This document shows positions 16,995-24,954 of a stretch of 30,314 nt of DNA, piece by piece. The position numbers and the translations under genes are program-made. Where the stretch lies: the NCBI GenBank assembly GCA_036443405.1, contig JAZFYD010000194.1:1-30314 (forward strand), read 5' to 3'. Position 1 is the first letter of the stretch. Each line of letters starts with the position of its first letter. Under the pieces are notes generated by a model. That model ran no database searches. It worked only from the letters and a program-made list of their open reading frames with translations, and had not been told where the DNA came from. This stretch comes from JAZFYD01 sp036443405 (GTDB lineage: Bacteria > Planctomycetota > PLA2).

Positions 16995-17020
16995 GCCGAG
17001 GAGCGCCGCGCTGGCTCGGC
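16995..17020. terminator. Hairpin between convergent genes
   Basis: GCCGAG (16995-17000) pairs with CTCGGC (17015-17020), and AGCG (17002-17005) pairs with CGCT (17009-17012) inside it. The element fills the 40-nt gap between two convergent genes and could act in both directions. No U-tract is present. Confidence 0.4.
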
Positions 17021-17029
17021 GTTGCGCCG

Positions 17030-17884
17030 CTACTTGATTTCCAGCGGCGCGGCGCAGTCGTCGCAGTCCATCTGGTACAGGCTCAAGATGGCGCCCTTGT
17101 CGACTTCTTCCTCGACGACGATTGTGCCGTAGGTGGTGACGGGGGTGTGCATGCGGTACTCCGCGTGTTTGCCCTGGCGCATGCGCACGTAGATGTACTC
17201 GTTCATCGCCGGCGGCTGGCCGTAGCAGCAGCCGAACGGAACGCGCACGAGATAAAACGTCAGGACCTTCTCGCCCTTGACGTCCACCGGCACCATGTAG
17301 CCGCTGACGACAACGGTCGTCTTGTCGAGCTTCTTGACGTCTTTGGGGTACGGGCCCTTCTCGCGCTTGGCGAGGGACTCCGGCGTCACCGTCCCCTCGG
17401 GCATCTGGTAGTTGAAGCTCGCGAGTTTTTCCCACGTGACGGAGAGGTACTTGCCCTCACTCCTCGCCGCGGGCGCATACAGCGATTCCGCCGTCGCGTT
17501 CGCTTTCTGCTCGGGAGTCAGGTGCCCGCCGCTTCGGGTCTGCTCCTCCACGGGCTTTTCCTGGATGCCCGTGGCTTTTCCGAGAAGAGGCTCCTCGGCG
17601 TAGCCGACACCCGTTCCGGCACCGACGTCGCCAGTGTTGGGATCGGTGTTGGGATCGGTGCTTGCGCCGGCGCCATCCGTGACGACACCGTCCGCGCCTT
17701 CGGGGGTCGGCTGAACGAACAGCTCACCCGCATCGTCCGCAACGACGACGGCGTTGGATTGGCCTTGGTCGCCGGGCAGGATGCACCACGGGCACCCTTC
17801 GGCGAACGCGCTGCCCAAAAATCCAATGAGCGCGCAGATGCCGATCCAAAGGGGCCAACGCGGAGAGCCGGGGGCGTCAGACAT
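17030..17884 (-). CDS. DUF3299-family secreted/anchored protein, possibly metal-related
   Basis: This is a 284-residue protein. It has an N-terminal hydrophobic segment (residues 11-28) followed at once by GCPWC, then a long low-complexity Asp/Gly/Thr linker. The DUF3299 core begins with WEKLASFNYQMPEG and DKTTVVVSGYMVPVD, and continues to VPFGCCYGQPPAMNEYIYV. The C-terminus carries CDDC (274-277). The GCC-PP-N-I-V block is diagnostic for the family. Three Cys clusters suggest metal or redox chemistry outside the cytoplasm. It lies 114 nt downstream of a MacB/FtsX-type ABC ATPase/permease pair. From memory, related ABC-plus-DUF3299 neighbourhoods occur in gammaproteobacteria, including a zinc-linked locus in Vibrio. 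A metal function here is therefore inference. Confidence 0.82.
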   Translation of the reverse strand: MSDAPGSPRWPLWIGICALIGFLGSAFAEGCPWCILPGDQGQSNAVVVADDAGELFVQPTPEGADGVVTDGAGASTDPNTDPNTGDVGAGTGVGYAEEPLLGKATGIQEKPVEEQTRSGGHLTPEQKANATAESLYAPAARSEGKYLSVTWEKLASFNYQMPEGTVTPESLAKREKGPYPKDVKKLDKTTVVVSGYMVPVDVKGEKVLTFYLVRVPFGCCYGQPPAMNEYIYVRMRQGKHAEYRMHTPVTTYGTIVVEEEVDKGAILSLYQMDCDDCAAPLEIK

Positions 17885-17891
17885 GCCGGGA

Positions 17892-17897
17892 ATTATA
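17892..17897 (-). promoter_or_regulatory. Candidate -10 box (TATAAT) for the DUF3299 gene
   Basis: A perfect TATAAT on the minus strand lies 7 nt before the ATG, in otherwise GC-rich DNA. A start site at the usual distance would fall on the ATG itself, implying a leaderless mRNA. No ribosome-binding site sits at a proper distance, which agrees. A -35 match 17 nt upstream is poor. Confidence 0.35.
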
Positions 17898-17902
17898 TCC
17901 TT

Positions 17903-17997
17903 AGAGTCGCGCAGCGACTCTCCTCGGCCTCGGCCTTGGCCTCTGCCTCGGCCTTGCGCCTCTTGCGTCGAGCCCCTCCCCTCAGGCGCAGGGGCGC
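17903..17997 (-). repeat. Hairpin plus GCCGAG/GCCAAG low-complexity repeat after the permease gene
   Basis: AGAGTCGC (17903-17910) and GCGACTCT (17914-17921) form a perfect 8-bp stem with a 3-nt loop. AGGCGC (17984-17989) and GCGCCT (17994-17999) form a 6-bp stem overlapping the permease stop codon. Between them are hexamer-like repeats of GCCGAG and GCCAAG (minus strand). Read in the permease frame past its TAG they encode an Arg/Lys then Lys-Ala-Glu-Ala tail. The hairpins may serve as terminators. Confidence 0.5.
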
Positions 17998-19236
17998 CTA
18001 ACTCGCGGGGATCAGGTTCGACGCGACGTCCGTGGAGTACGCCTTGTACGCGGGTAGCACCCCCGCAAGCGCGCCGATGCCGATCATGCCGAGCGGCGTT
18101 TGCCACAAGGTGTCATGCCACCGCCCCAAATCGATCACGACGCCCGTTTGCGTGCGGATGATCGACGCTGCGCCGAACAGAACCGCGCCGTACACGACGT
18201 ACCCGAGCACGGCGCCGAGGCCCGCGATGACGGCCGACTCGGAGACGATCGCGGTGAACACGGTGGCGCGCCGGGCGCCCAGAGCGCGCAGGATCGCGAA
18301 CTCGCGCCGCCGCTCCTGGATCGTGTTGTAGATGCTCGCGAGGATGCCGGCGCCCGCGACGACCACGACGAGGTACGCGACCACCCGAAGCACGTCGTTC
18401 ATCCAACCGAGCTTTTTGAAGAAGTCGAGCATCACGCGGTTGATCGGCCACGCAAGCGTCGCGACGTTGCCGCGCCGGTTGATGTTCTGCGAAAGTTGCA
18501 TCCCGCCGCCGCGCCGCAGCTTGAGCATCACGGCGCTGATCGCCTTGTACTCGTCCGGTATCGCCTCGGACATCTTCGGTTTGGAGCCGTCGGCGAGCAC
18601 GTGGCCGGACATGCGAAACACACCCTCGAGCGGGATCCAGATCACGCGGTCCGCCGGCGAGTTCGTCGGCTCGAGGATTCCAACGACGTGGAATTCGTCG
18701 GCGTGAATCGCGCTCGGGTCGAAGGTCAGCCCGTGGTACGGGTTGATGATCTGACCGAGTTTCAGCCCCATCTGCTGCGCGACGTAGCTTCCGACCACGG
18801 CCTGACGCCGCAGCGGGTCGAAAAAGCGCCCGCGCACTTTGAACTTCTCGCCCTCGCGGTATTCGACCTTGTCGAAGTAGTCGGGCGTCGTGCCGACGAT
18901 GCGGTAGCCGTGATAGTTGTCGCCGACGGCATACGGGATCGCCAGCTCGACGAGACGGTTGCCCTTGATCTCCTCATAGAGCGACCACGGAATGTTGCCC
19001 GGCGACGTCTCGAGATGGAAAACCGTGTTCAGCACGAGTTGCAACTCGCTGCCGCGCGCACCCAGCACCGCGTTGAATCCCGACGGCACGCCTTCGAACG
19101 CCTGTTTGCTCTGCGCCGAAAGCGAAAACACCGCCAAGAACAATCCGCTACCGAGCGCGGTGCTAAGGCTGGTGACAGTTCTCGCAAGCAGATGATGACG
19201 CAGGCTGCGCCGCACCATGAGGAGAATGCCGCTCAT
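17998..19236 (-). CDS. ABC transporter permease, FtsX/MacB type
   Basis: The 412-residue membrane protein has the MacB/FtsX layout. It has an N-terminal helix (residues about 15-40, RTVTSLSTALGSGLFLAVFS), a periplasmic domain of about 240 residues, and three C-terminal helices: VLRVVAYLVVVVAGAGILAS, then after ERRREFAILRALGARRATVF a second helix, and a last one near IGIGALAGVLPAYKA. The cytoplasmic REFAILRALGA motif is the coupling loop typical of this superfamily, which moves lipoproteins, peptides or drugs by mechanotransmission. It overlaps the upstream ATPase gene by 4 nt (ATGA), so the two are coupled and act together. The substrate is unknown; the downstream DUF3299 gene hints at a shared envelope or metal-related role. 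Confidence 0.92.
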   Translation of the reverse strand: MSGILLMVRRSLRHHLLARTVTSLSTALGSGLFLAVFSLSAQSKQAFEGVPSGFNAVLGARGSELQLVLNTVFHLETSPGNIPWSLYEEIKGNRLVELAIPYAVGDNYHGYRIVGTTPDYFDKVEYREGEKFKVRGRFFDPLRRQAVVGSYVAQQMGLKLGQIINPYHGLTFDPSAIHADEFHVVGILEPTNSPADRVIWIPLEGVFRMSGHVLADGSKPKMSEAIPDEYKAISAVMLKLRRGGGMQLSQNINRRGNVATLAWPINRVMLDFFKKLGWMNDVLRVVAYLVVVVAGAGILASIYNTIQERRREFAILRALGARRATVFTAIVSESAVIAGLGAVLGYVVYGAVLFGAASIIRTQTGVVIDLGRWHDTLWQTPLGMIGIGALAGVLPAYKAYSTDVASNLIPAS

Positions 19237-19934
19237 GCGCCGGCCCCGGCCATACCCGATTGCTGACCGTCACCGGTTTGGTTCACATCAGTGAACGCGC
19301 GCCGGTCTTCGAAACGGTCGAGGATTGCCGCGTCATGGCTGACCAACAAGAGCGCGGCTTCGTTCTCGCGGCACACTTCGCGGATCAGATCCACCGCTTC
19401 GAACGCGTGGGTTCGATCGAGATTGCCCGTAGGTTCGTCGGCGAGCACGAGTTGCGGTCCGTTGGCCAGGGCGCGCGCCACGGCGACGCGCTGCTGCTGG
19501 CCGACGGAGAGCTGCCGCGGGCGATACGCCATCCGGTCCCCGAGGCCCACGCGCTCCAGCAGCGATTCCGCCTTGGCGCGATCGACGCCCGCACCGAAGC
19601 GCATCGCTAGGGTGACGTTTTCGAGGGCGGTGTAGCCCTGGAGGAGGTTGAACGTCTGGAAGACGTATCCGATGTGCTGCGCGCGGGCGCGGTCGCGCTC
19701 CGCTTCGGACAATCCGGTGATCTCCTCTCCCGCGATACGAATCCTGCCGTTGTCGGCCGCGAGGATGCCGGCGATGAGATGCAGAAACGTGGTCTTGCCG
19801 GAACCGCTCGAGCCTTGCAGCGCGATGTGCGCGCCCGCATCGAGCGCGAACTCCGGAACACGCACGACGGTATGTTTCTCACCGTCGGGAGTGAGGTAGC
19901 TCTTTTCGAGCCCGGCGATCTCCAGAGCACGCAT
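19233..19934 (-). CDS. ABC transporter ATP-binding protein, LolD/MacB type
   Basis: This 233-residue ATPase subunit has all the canonical motifs: Walker A GSSGSGKTT, Q-loop YVFQTFNLLQ, signature LSVGQQQRVAVARAL, Walker B LVLADEPT, D-loop GNLD and H-loop LVSHD. It resembles LolD/MacB-type ATPases that partner with FtsX-like permeases, and such a permease follows with a 4-nt overlap. I chose the ATG at 19934 over an in-frame TTG three codons upstream; neither has a convincing ribosome-binding site. The signature motif has LSVGQ where LSGGQ is usual, a change also found in functional ABC proteins. It sits on the cytoplasmic face and energises transport. Confidence 0.94.
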   Translation of the reverse strand: MRALEIAGLEKSYLTPDGEKHTVVRVPEFALDAGAHIALQGSSGSGKTTFLHLIAGILAADNGRIRIAGEEITGLSEAERDRARAQHIGYVFQTFNLLQGYTALENVTLAMRFGAGVDRAKAESLLERVGLGDRMAYRPRQLSVGQQQRVAVARALANGPQLVLADEPTGNLDRTHAFEAVDLIREVCRENEAALLLVSHDAAILDRFEDRRAFTDVNQTGDGQQSGMAGAGA

Positions 19935-19988
19935 GGAGCGCAAAGAGTAAGGCCCTGCGATGAAGCGTCAAGGCTGGCCCGGCGCACG

Positions 19989-20015
19989 AAAAAGGGCCCC
20001 GCCGAAGCGGAGCCC
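19989..20015 (-). terminator. Rho-independent terminator (minus strand)
   Basis: On the minus strand GGGCTCCGC (20015-20007), loop TTCG, and GCGGGGCCC (20002-19994) form a 9-bp stem with one mismatch. It is followed by TTTTT (19993-19989). This is a textbook intrinsic terminator lying between the gene ending at 20176 and the ABC transporter genes, so the latter need their own promoter. Confidence 0.8.
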
Positions 20016-20093
20016 AAGAATCGCGTCCAATGGGAGGTTGCCAATCGGAGGCTGGATTCGTGGATTGTCAGTTCGGCGCCGCGAGGCATCGCT

Positions 20094-20113
20094 CCAACGC
20101 GGTCACGCGTTGG
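20094..20113 (+). repeat. Short palindromic repeat, copy A
   Basis: CCAACGCG, loop GTCA, CGCGTTGG is a perfect 8-bp inverted repeat. It belongs to a family with copies at 20123, 21737, 21767 and 23777 sharing CAAC-SSS-GTCR-SSS-GTTGRGC. In this copy the arm triplet is GCG/CGC rather than CGC/GCG, so pairing is conserved while the sequence differs. Confidence 0.7.
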
Positions 20114-20122
20114 GCCAGTAAC

Positions 20123-20142
20123 ACTGCGGCGTCAGCCGTTGG
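20123..20142 (+). repeat. Short palindromic repeat, copy A2 (left arm eroded)
   Basis: The right half GTCA-GCCGTTGGGCCAG matches copy A closely, but the left arm (ACTGCGGC) pairs over only four bases plus a wobble. It lies 9 nt after copy A in the same orientation, making a degenerate tandem pair. Confidence 0.5.
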
Positions 20143-20153
20143 GCCAGAAGTAT

Positions 20154-20185
20154 CTGCAAGTGATGTCTTTCGACATCACTTGCAG
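20154..20185 (-). terminator. Perfect 14-bp stem-loop over the 3' end of the SH3/TPR-like gene
   Basis: CTGCAAGTGATGTC (20154-20167) and GACATCACTTGCAG (20172-20185) are exact reverse complements around a 4-nt loop (GAAA in the minus transcript). The element includes the last codons and TGA stop of the gene. There is no T-run directly after it; it may be an mRNA 3'-end stabiliser working with the terminator at 19989-20015. Confidence 0.6.
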
Positions 20186-21084
20186 GCGGCGGGGATCTCG
20201 ACGGTCGTGTGGATCTCCGCGATGGCCAACTCGGGGAGCTGAATCCTCACCGGCGACTGCGCCGAGAACGCTCCGATCGCCGCGCCGAGGGTCGTCGTGA
20301 ACGTCTCGATCGGCTTTCTCAGCTTCGTGCGCGTCGCGTGGATCTCGGTGCGCGCGCGGTAGTTGGCGCAGATCACCGCGGCCATGTTGTCGTAGTACGC
20401 CTTCGTGTCGTCGGCGAACTTGCGCAGCTCCGGCGAGTTGAGTCCCTCGGCGTAGGCGTAGAGTTCCTGGTACGCGTCCTGGCGCTTGTTCTTCCAGAGC
20501 GACTTGAAGCGGCTGACGAGCGAGTTGAGCTTGTCGTTGGCGCGCTTGCGACGCTCGTAGGTGCGACGGAAGTCCTCGTTGTCCGTCAGCCGTTTCTGGA
20601 TCTGCGCGATGTCGTGTTTGGTGTACCAGCGTCCCTCGAACTGAACGAGGCCCTTCTGGCGGTTGAGCTCGTCCGGCGACACCCACTCGCCTTCATAGAG
20701 GCGGTAACCGAGCGCGCGGCGCGCGGCGCGGTGGTCGGTGTCCAGTTCCAGGACCTCTTCATACGCCCGGTGGGCGCGCGTCGACCACTCGTTCTCCTCG
20801 AGCCACTTGCCAAATTCGAAGATGGCGTCCGCATCATCGTCCGGCAGCTTGGCCATGCGCGCGTCGTACTCGTCCATGAAGTGGCGCGCCTCGACGCGGC
20901 TCTTCACCTGGGACTTCTTGACGACGTACTTTCGGTCGCGGTCCACCACGTTCAGGTGGTTGCCCTCTTCGACGACCTGACCCGAGAGGGTCGTGCCGTC
21001 CTTGAGGATGAGGTCATCCGCCGCGGCCGAAGCGGCGAGCAAGAAAATGATGCTCAGGTATCTCATTGGCTTGGTTGCTTTCAT
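20176..21084 (-). CDS. Secreted protein with SH3-like and TPR-like segments, function unknown
   Basis: This 302-residue protein starts with a signal peptide (MKATKPMRYLSIIFLLAASA). The ATG at 21084 is chosen for its basic n-region; ATGs at 21066 and 21108 are alternatives, and none has a clear ribosome-binding site. Next is a small beta segment (DLILKDGTTLSGQVVEEGNH) of the type that begins many planctomycete secreted proteins. A TPR-like unit follows (WLEENEWSTRAHRAYEEVLE, LDTDHRAARRALGY), then the characteristic GEWVSPDELNRQKG and FEGRWYTKHDI blocks. The C-terminal half is helical with many charged residues. The role is unknown; protein binding in the periplasm is plausible. It is divergent from the receiver gene. 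Confidence 0.8.
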   Translation of the reverse strand: MKATKPMRYLSIIFLLAASAAADDLILKDGTTLSGQVVEEGNHLNVVDRDRKYVVKKSQVKSRVEARHFMDEYDARMAKLPDDDADAIFEFGKWLEENEWSTRAHRAYEEVLELDTDHRAARRALGYRLYEGEWVSPDELNRQKGLVQFEGRWYTKHDIAQIQKRLTDNEDFRRTYERRKRANDKLNSLVSRFKSLWKNKRQDAYQELYAYAEGLNSPELRKFADDTKAYYDNMAAVICANYRARTEIHATRTKLRKPIETFTTTLGAAIGAFSAQSPVRIQLPELAIAEIHTTVEIPAACK

Positions 21085-21125
21085 GGATGAAAACGCGCCC
21101 GGAGGCATCCTTGCACAGCCAGTGT

Positions 21126-21173
21126 CATTTTGTCAGCAGCGCGGGCGGCTTGCGCGGCCCACCGGACAAAATG
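21126..21173. promoter_or_regulatory. Inverted repeat in the divergent intergenic region
   Basis: CATTTTGTC (21126-21134) and GACAAAATG (21165-21173) are exact reverse complements 30 nt apart. The similarity extends beyond the arms as GACAAAATGRCAMT. It stands out as A/T-rich sequence in GC-rich DNA between divergent genes. It could be a paired operator for one or both promoters; no regulator is known. Confidence 0.35.
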
Positions 21174-21255
21174 GCAATCGGCTCGATCGCCGCCGGTCCG
21201 CACCGGATGCCCTAAGTCTCGCTCCTCCAAAGGGTTAGCTCTGCACCCCAACGAT

Positions 21256-21270
21256 TGGCACTCCGGTTGG
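21256..21270 (+). promoter_or_regulatory. Sigma-54-like promoter candidate
   Basis: TGGCAC-N5-TTGG resembles the -24/-12 consensus TGGCAC-N5-TTGC with correct spacing, but the conserved -12 GC is GG. It lies 39 nt before the receiver gene. The match is imperfect and could be chance. Confidence 0.22.
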
Positions 21271-21285
21271 TATGGGAACCTGCTT

Positions 21286-21302
21286 CGGACCTAAGGGGTC
21301 CG
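21286..21302 (+). promoter_or_regulatory. Small hairpin containing the receiver gene's RBS-like sequence
   Basis: CGGACC (21286-21291) pairs with GGTCCG (21297-21302). The only ribosome-binding-like sequence, AAGGGG (21293-21298), lies partly in the loop and partly in the 3' arm, about 11 nt before the ATG. Structure-dependent translation is possible but unproven. Confidence 0.25.
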
Positions 21303-21309
21303 GCACGAA

Positions 21310-21711
21310 ATGACCCATCTACCGCTTCCGATTCTTGTCGCGGACCAGGACGATGTGAGCCGAAACCGGCTCGCGGAGGTGCTGGCGGGCGAGGGTTTCC
21401 ACCCGCTGCCGGTGCGCACGGGAGGAGAGGCGGTCGAGGTGGTCAGGAACACACTGGTCGCGGTCACCATCTTGGATGTCGCGCTGCCCGACTTTTCGGG
21501 CATCGAGGCGTTCCGGCTGATCACGGACATCCGTTCCGGTGTGCCGGGCATCTTCTTGGCCCGGGATCGTTCCACGAACACGATGGCGCGCCTGCTCGAT
21601 GCGGGGGCGTACACGGTGCTCGGCAAACCGCCGCGCATTTCGGTGCTCGTGGAAGCGCTGCGGGGGTTGGCGAGCCGGTTCGGCTCGGACGGCCGCTTTA
21701 AAAACATCTGA
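21310..21711 (+). CDS. Stand-alone receiver (REC) domain protein
   Basis: This 133-residue single-domain response regulator has acidic residues D12, D14 and D15 (VADQDD), the predicted phospho-acceptor D56 (ILDVALPD) and K106 (VLGKPP). The usual Thr/Ser of the switch position appears replaced by Ala (FLARD), so signalling output may differ from classical receivers. There is no output domain; it probably acts by protein-protein contact with an unknown histidine kinase or target. It is followed after 91 nt by groES on the same strand, with tandem palindromes in between. Co-transcription is possible but not shown. Confidence 0.85.
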   Translation: MTHLPLPILVADQDDVSRNRLAEVLAGEGFHPLPVRTGGEAVEVVRNTLVAVTILDVALPDFSGIEAFRLITDIRSGVPGIFLARDRSTNTMARLLDAGAYTVLGKPPRISVLVEALRGLASRFGSDGRFKNI

Positions 21712-21736
21712 AACCAAACTTTTCGAAACGGACGCT

Positions 21737-21756
21737 TCAACCGCGTCAGCGGTTGA
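21737..21756 (+). repeat. Short palindromic repeat, copy B (groES leader)
   Basis: TCAACCGC, loop GTCA, GCGGTTGA is a perfect 8-bp inverted repeat. Together with the following GCAAG it forms a 25-nt direct repeat with copy C, 31 nt downstream, with one mismatch. Confidence 0.75.
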
Positions 21757-21766
21757 GCAAGAGACA

Positions 21767-21788
21767 CTCAACCGCGTCGGCGGTTGAG
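21767..21788 (+). repeat. Short palindromic repeat, copy C (abuts groES RBS)
   Basis: CTCAACCGC, loop GTCG, GCGGTTGAG is a perfect 9-bp inverted repeat. It ends one base before the groES ribosome-binding site AAGGAG (21790-21795). A hairpin in the mRNA here could influence ribosome loading. It does not resemble the CIRCE operator. Confidence 0.75.
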
Positions 21789-21802
21789 CAAGGAGATCTG
21801 TG

Positions 21803-22105
21803 ATGGCTGACGCTCCGAACATCCGGCCGCTTGGGCAGCACGTCCTGCTGCGCCGCCTCGAGGCCGAGGAGAAGACGAAGGGTGGCATCGTTTTGCCCGA
21901 CGCCGCGAAGGAAAAGCCCAAAGAGGGCGAGGTCCTGCGGATCGGCGAAGGCGAAATCGGCAAGGACGGAAACAAGAAGGACTTTCAGGTCAAAGAAGGC
22001 GACCGTGTGATCTTCAGTTCGTACGCGGGCACGGAGATCAAACTGGGCGGCAACGAGTACCTGATTCTCAACGAGACCGACATCCTCGCGGTCGTGGAGA
22101 GTTAA
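21803..22105 (+). CDS. groES: Co-chaperonin GroES
   Basis: GroES is the 10-kDa heptameric lid of the GroEL folding chamber. The protein has 100 residues from the ATG at 21803; AAGGAG lies 7 nt upstream, which favours this ATG over the adjacent in-frame GTG. Family features are IRPLGQHVLLRRLEAEEKTK, the mobile-loop sequence GGIVLPDAAKEKPKEGEV, GDRVIFSSYAGTEIK and the end YLILNETDILAVVE. It is followed 3 nt later by groEL, the usual bicistronic arrangement. No CIRCE element (TTAGCACTC-N9-GAGTGCTAA) was seen; the leader has two tandem palindromes instead. Confidence 0.97.
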   Translation: MADAPNIRPLGQHVLLRRLEAEEKTKGGIVLPDAAKEKPKEGEVLRIGEGEIGKDGNKKDFQVKEGDRVIFSSYAGTEIKLGGNEYLILNETDILAVVES

Positions 22106-22108
22106 CTG

Positions 22109-23773
<1,665 letters not shown>

Positions 23774-23776
23774 TGC

Positions 23777-23796
23777 CCAACCGCTGACGCGGTTGG
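23777..23796 (-). repeat. Short palindromic repeat, copy D (after groEL)
   Basis: CCAACCGC, loop TGAC, GCGGTTGG is a perfect 8-bp stem. Read on the minus strand its loop is GTCA and the arm is followed by GTTGGGC, so this copy is inverted relative to copies A-C. It starts 3 nt after the groEL stop. Confidence 0.7.
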
Positions 23797-23817
23797 CGCC
23801 ACGCGAAATACGTTCTT

Positions 23818-23851
23818 AGGCCTCCGGGATCATCTCCCCGGGGGCCTTTTT
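23818..23851 (+). terminator. Rho-independent terminator of groESL
   Basis: AGGCCTCCGGG (23818-23828) pairs with CCCGGGGGCCT (23837-23847) through 11 positions with a single U-G wobble. It is followed by a TTTTT run (23847-23851). It is a textbook intrinsic terminator 45 nt after the groEL stop. Confidence 0.92.
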
Positions 23852-23926
23852 CGTGCCGGCTCTGGAGTTGTGGTGTGGCGGTACACTTCTTTTTTCCACC
23901 GTCCCGAGTTCCCTGGAGTCTGTTCC

Positions 23927-24952
23927 ATGCGCTTCCTGCTCTCCGTCCTGCTTCTCAGTTCCTTTGCGATTGCACAGGACGCGCCGCCGCCGGCTCCCGA
24001 AGATGGCAAGCCGACCGAGGAGACGGGTCCGGTAGCACCGGACGACAAGCTCGGACCCGACACGCCGGTTCGCGAGCCGGAGCCCGCCGCGGATGCCTGG
24101 CGGGTCACGCAGCCGGTATCCAATCCGCAGGGTGACGCGATCACGCTCAAGGTCGCGCGCGACACGAACAAGAAGCGGACGGTGACGCTGTTGCTCGAGC
24201 GTGGCGAGAAGATGAAGCTCGGAATCACCGGCGTTGTGAGCATCCGCGACGGGGCGAGCTTCTCGTGGCCGCTCCAACTCACGAAGTTCGTTCAGCAGGG
24301 CATGGACATGACGGCGATGGCCGCGCCGCAGTTCCAGAACGCGAGCCTCGCCGGCAAGCTCACGGCGGATGGCCGCGTCGATACAAGCAGCGTGGCGGTT
24401 AACGGACTGGGCCCGATGGGCGCGCAGTTTGTCGGTTTCGCCTACTGGGCGTTCCCGATCGGCGGCCAGCGCGACGCGCGCGTCGGCGAATCCTGGGCGT
24501 TGGACGTGACGGCATACGCGAAGCGCATCGTGCTGCCCGCGCCCGCGGAGGAGACTCTCGGCTCGGTGTTTCAGGTGTTCGAGGCGGTTGAGGACAAGGA
24601 CGGCGTGAGTTGCGCGCGTGTCCGCTCCACCTACGGCATCAAGATGACCAAGGTTGCGACGCCGATGGGGTCGACCGACATCCTCGTGACGGGCAGCACG
24701 ACGGACTGGATCGACATGGACGGCCAGCTGCGCGCCCGTACCGTGGACGACACCATCACGGCGCCCACCGGCACGACGAAGATGAAGGTCACAATGACCG
24801 CAACGGTGTCGGAGGCGGCGCCGACCGCACCGGGATGCGGTTGTGGCGCAGCGGAAGGGTGTGGTTGTGGCGACGGCTGCGACAGCGGCGACCCGTGCGG
24901 TTGCGGCGGTGGCGATGACGCTGCCGGCGGCGCCTGCGGCTGCGGGGAGTAA
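23927..24952 (+). CDS. Secreted protein with Cys/Gly-rich C-terminal tail, function unknown
   Basis: The start ATG at 23927 gives a signal peptide (MRFLLSVLLLSSFAIAQ) and is preceded by GGAG at a long spacing (about 9 nt). A Pro/Glu/Asp-rich linker leads to a beta-rich domain (about residues 55-300; WRVTQPVSNPQGDAITLKVA, DIDMDGQ-like strands ending in KMKVTMTATV). The last 40 residues consist of repeated GCGCG, GDGCDSG and CGCGGG units with nine cysteines. Such tails may bind metal or form disulfides, or may be a surface-sorting signal; none is established here. The protein has 341 residues. Its stop is 2 nt before the proposed start of the next gene, so the two are probably coupled. I do not recognise the family. 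Confidence 0.82.
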   Translation: MRFLLSVLLLSSFAIAQDAPPPAPEDGKPTEETGPVAPDDKLGPDTPVREPEPAADAWRVTQPVSNPQGDAITLKVARDTNKKRTVTLLLERGEKMKLGITGVVSIRDGASFSWPLQLTKFVQQGMDMTAMAAPQFQNASLAGKLTADGRVDTSSVAVNGLGPMGAQFVGFAYWAFPIGGQRDARVGESWALDVTAYAKRIVLPAPAEETLGSVFQVFEAVEDKDGVSCARVRSTYGIKMTKVATPMGSTDILVTGSTTDWIDMDGQLRARTVDDTITAPTGTTKMKVTMTATVSEAAPTAPGCGCGAAEGCGCGDGCDSGDPCGCGGGDDAAGGACGCGE

Positions 24953-24954
24953 CG

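Noticed and set aside
20094..21788. CRISPR array
   Set aside because: There are too few copies, they are irregularly spaced and separated by a gene, and there is no cas gene. They are short palindromes only.
21712..21802. CIRCE (HrcA) operator upstream of groES
   Set aside because: No TTAGCACTC-N9-GAGTGCTAA-like sequence is present; the palindromes there have a different sequence and spacing.
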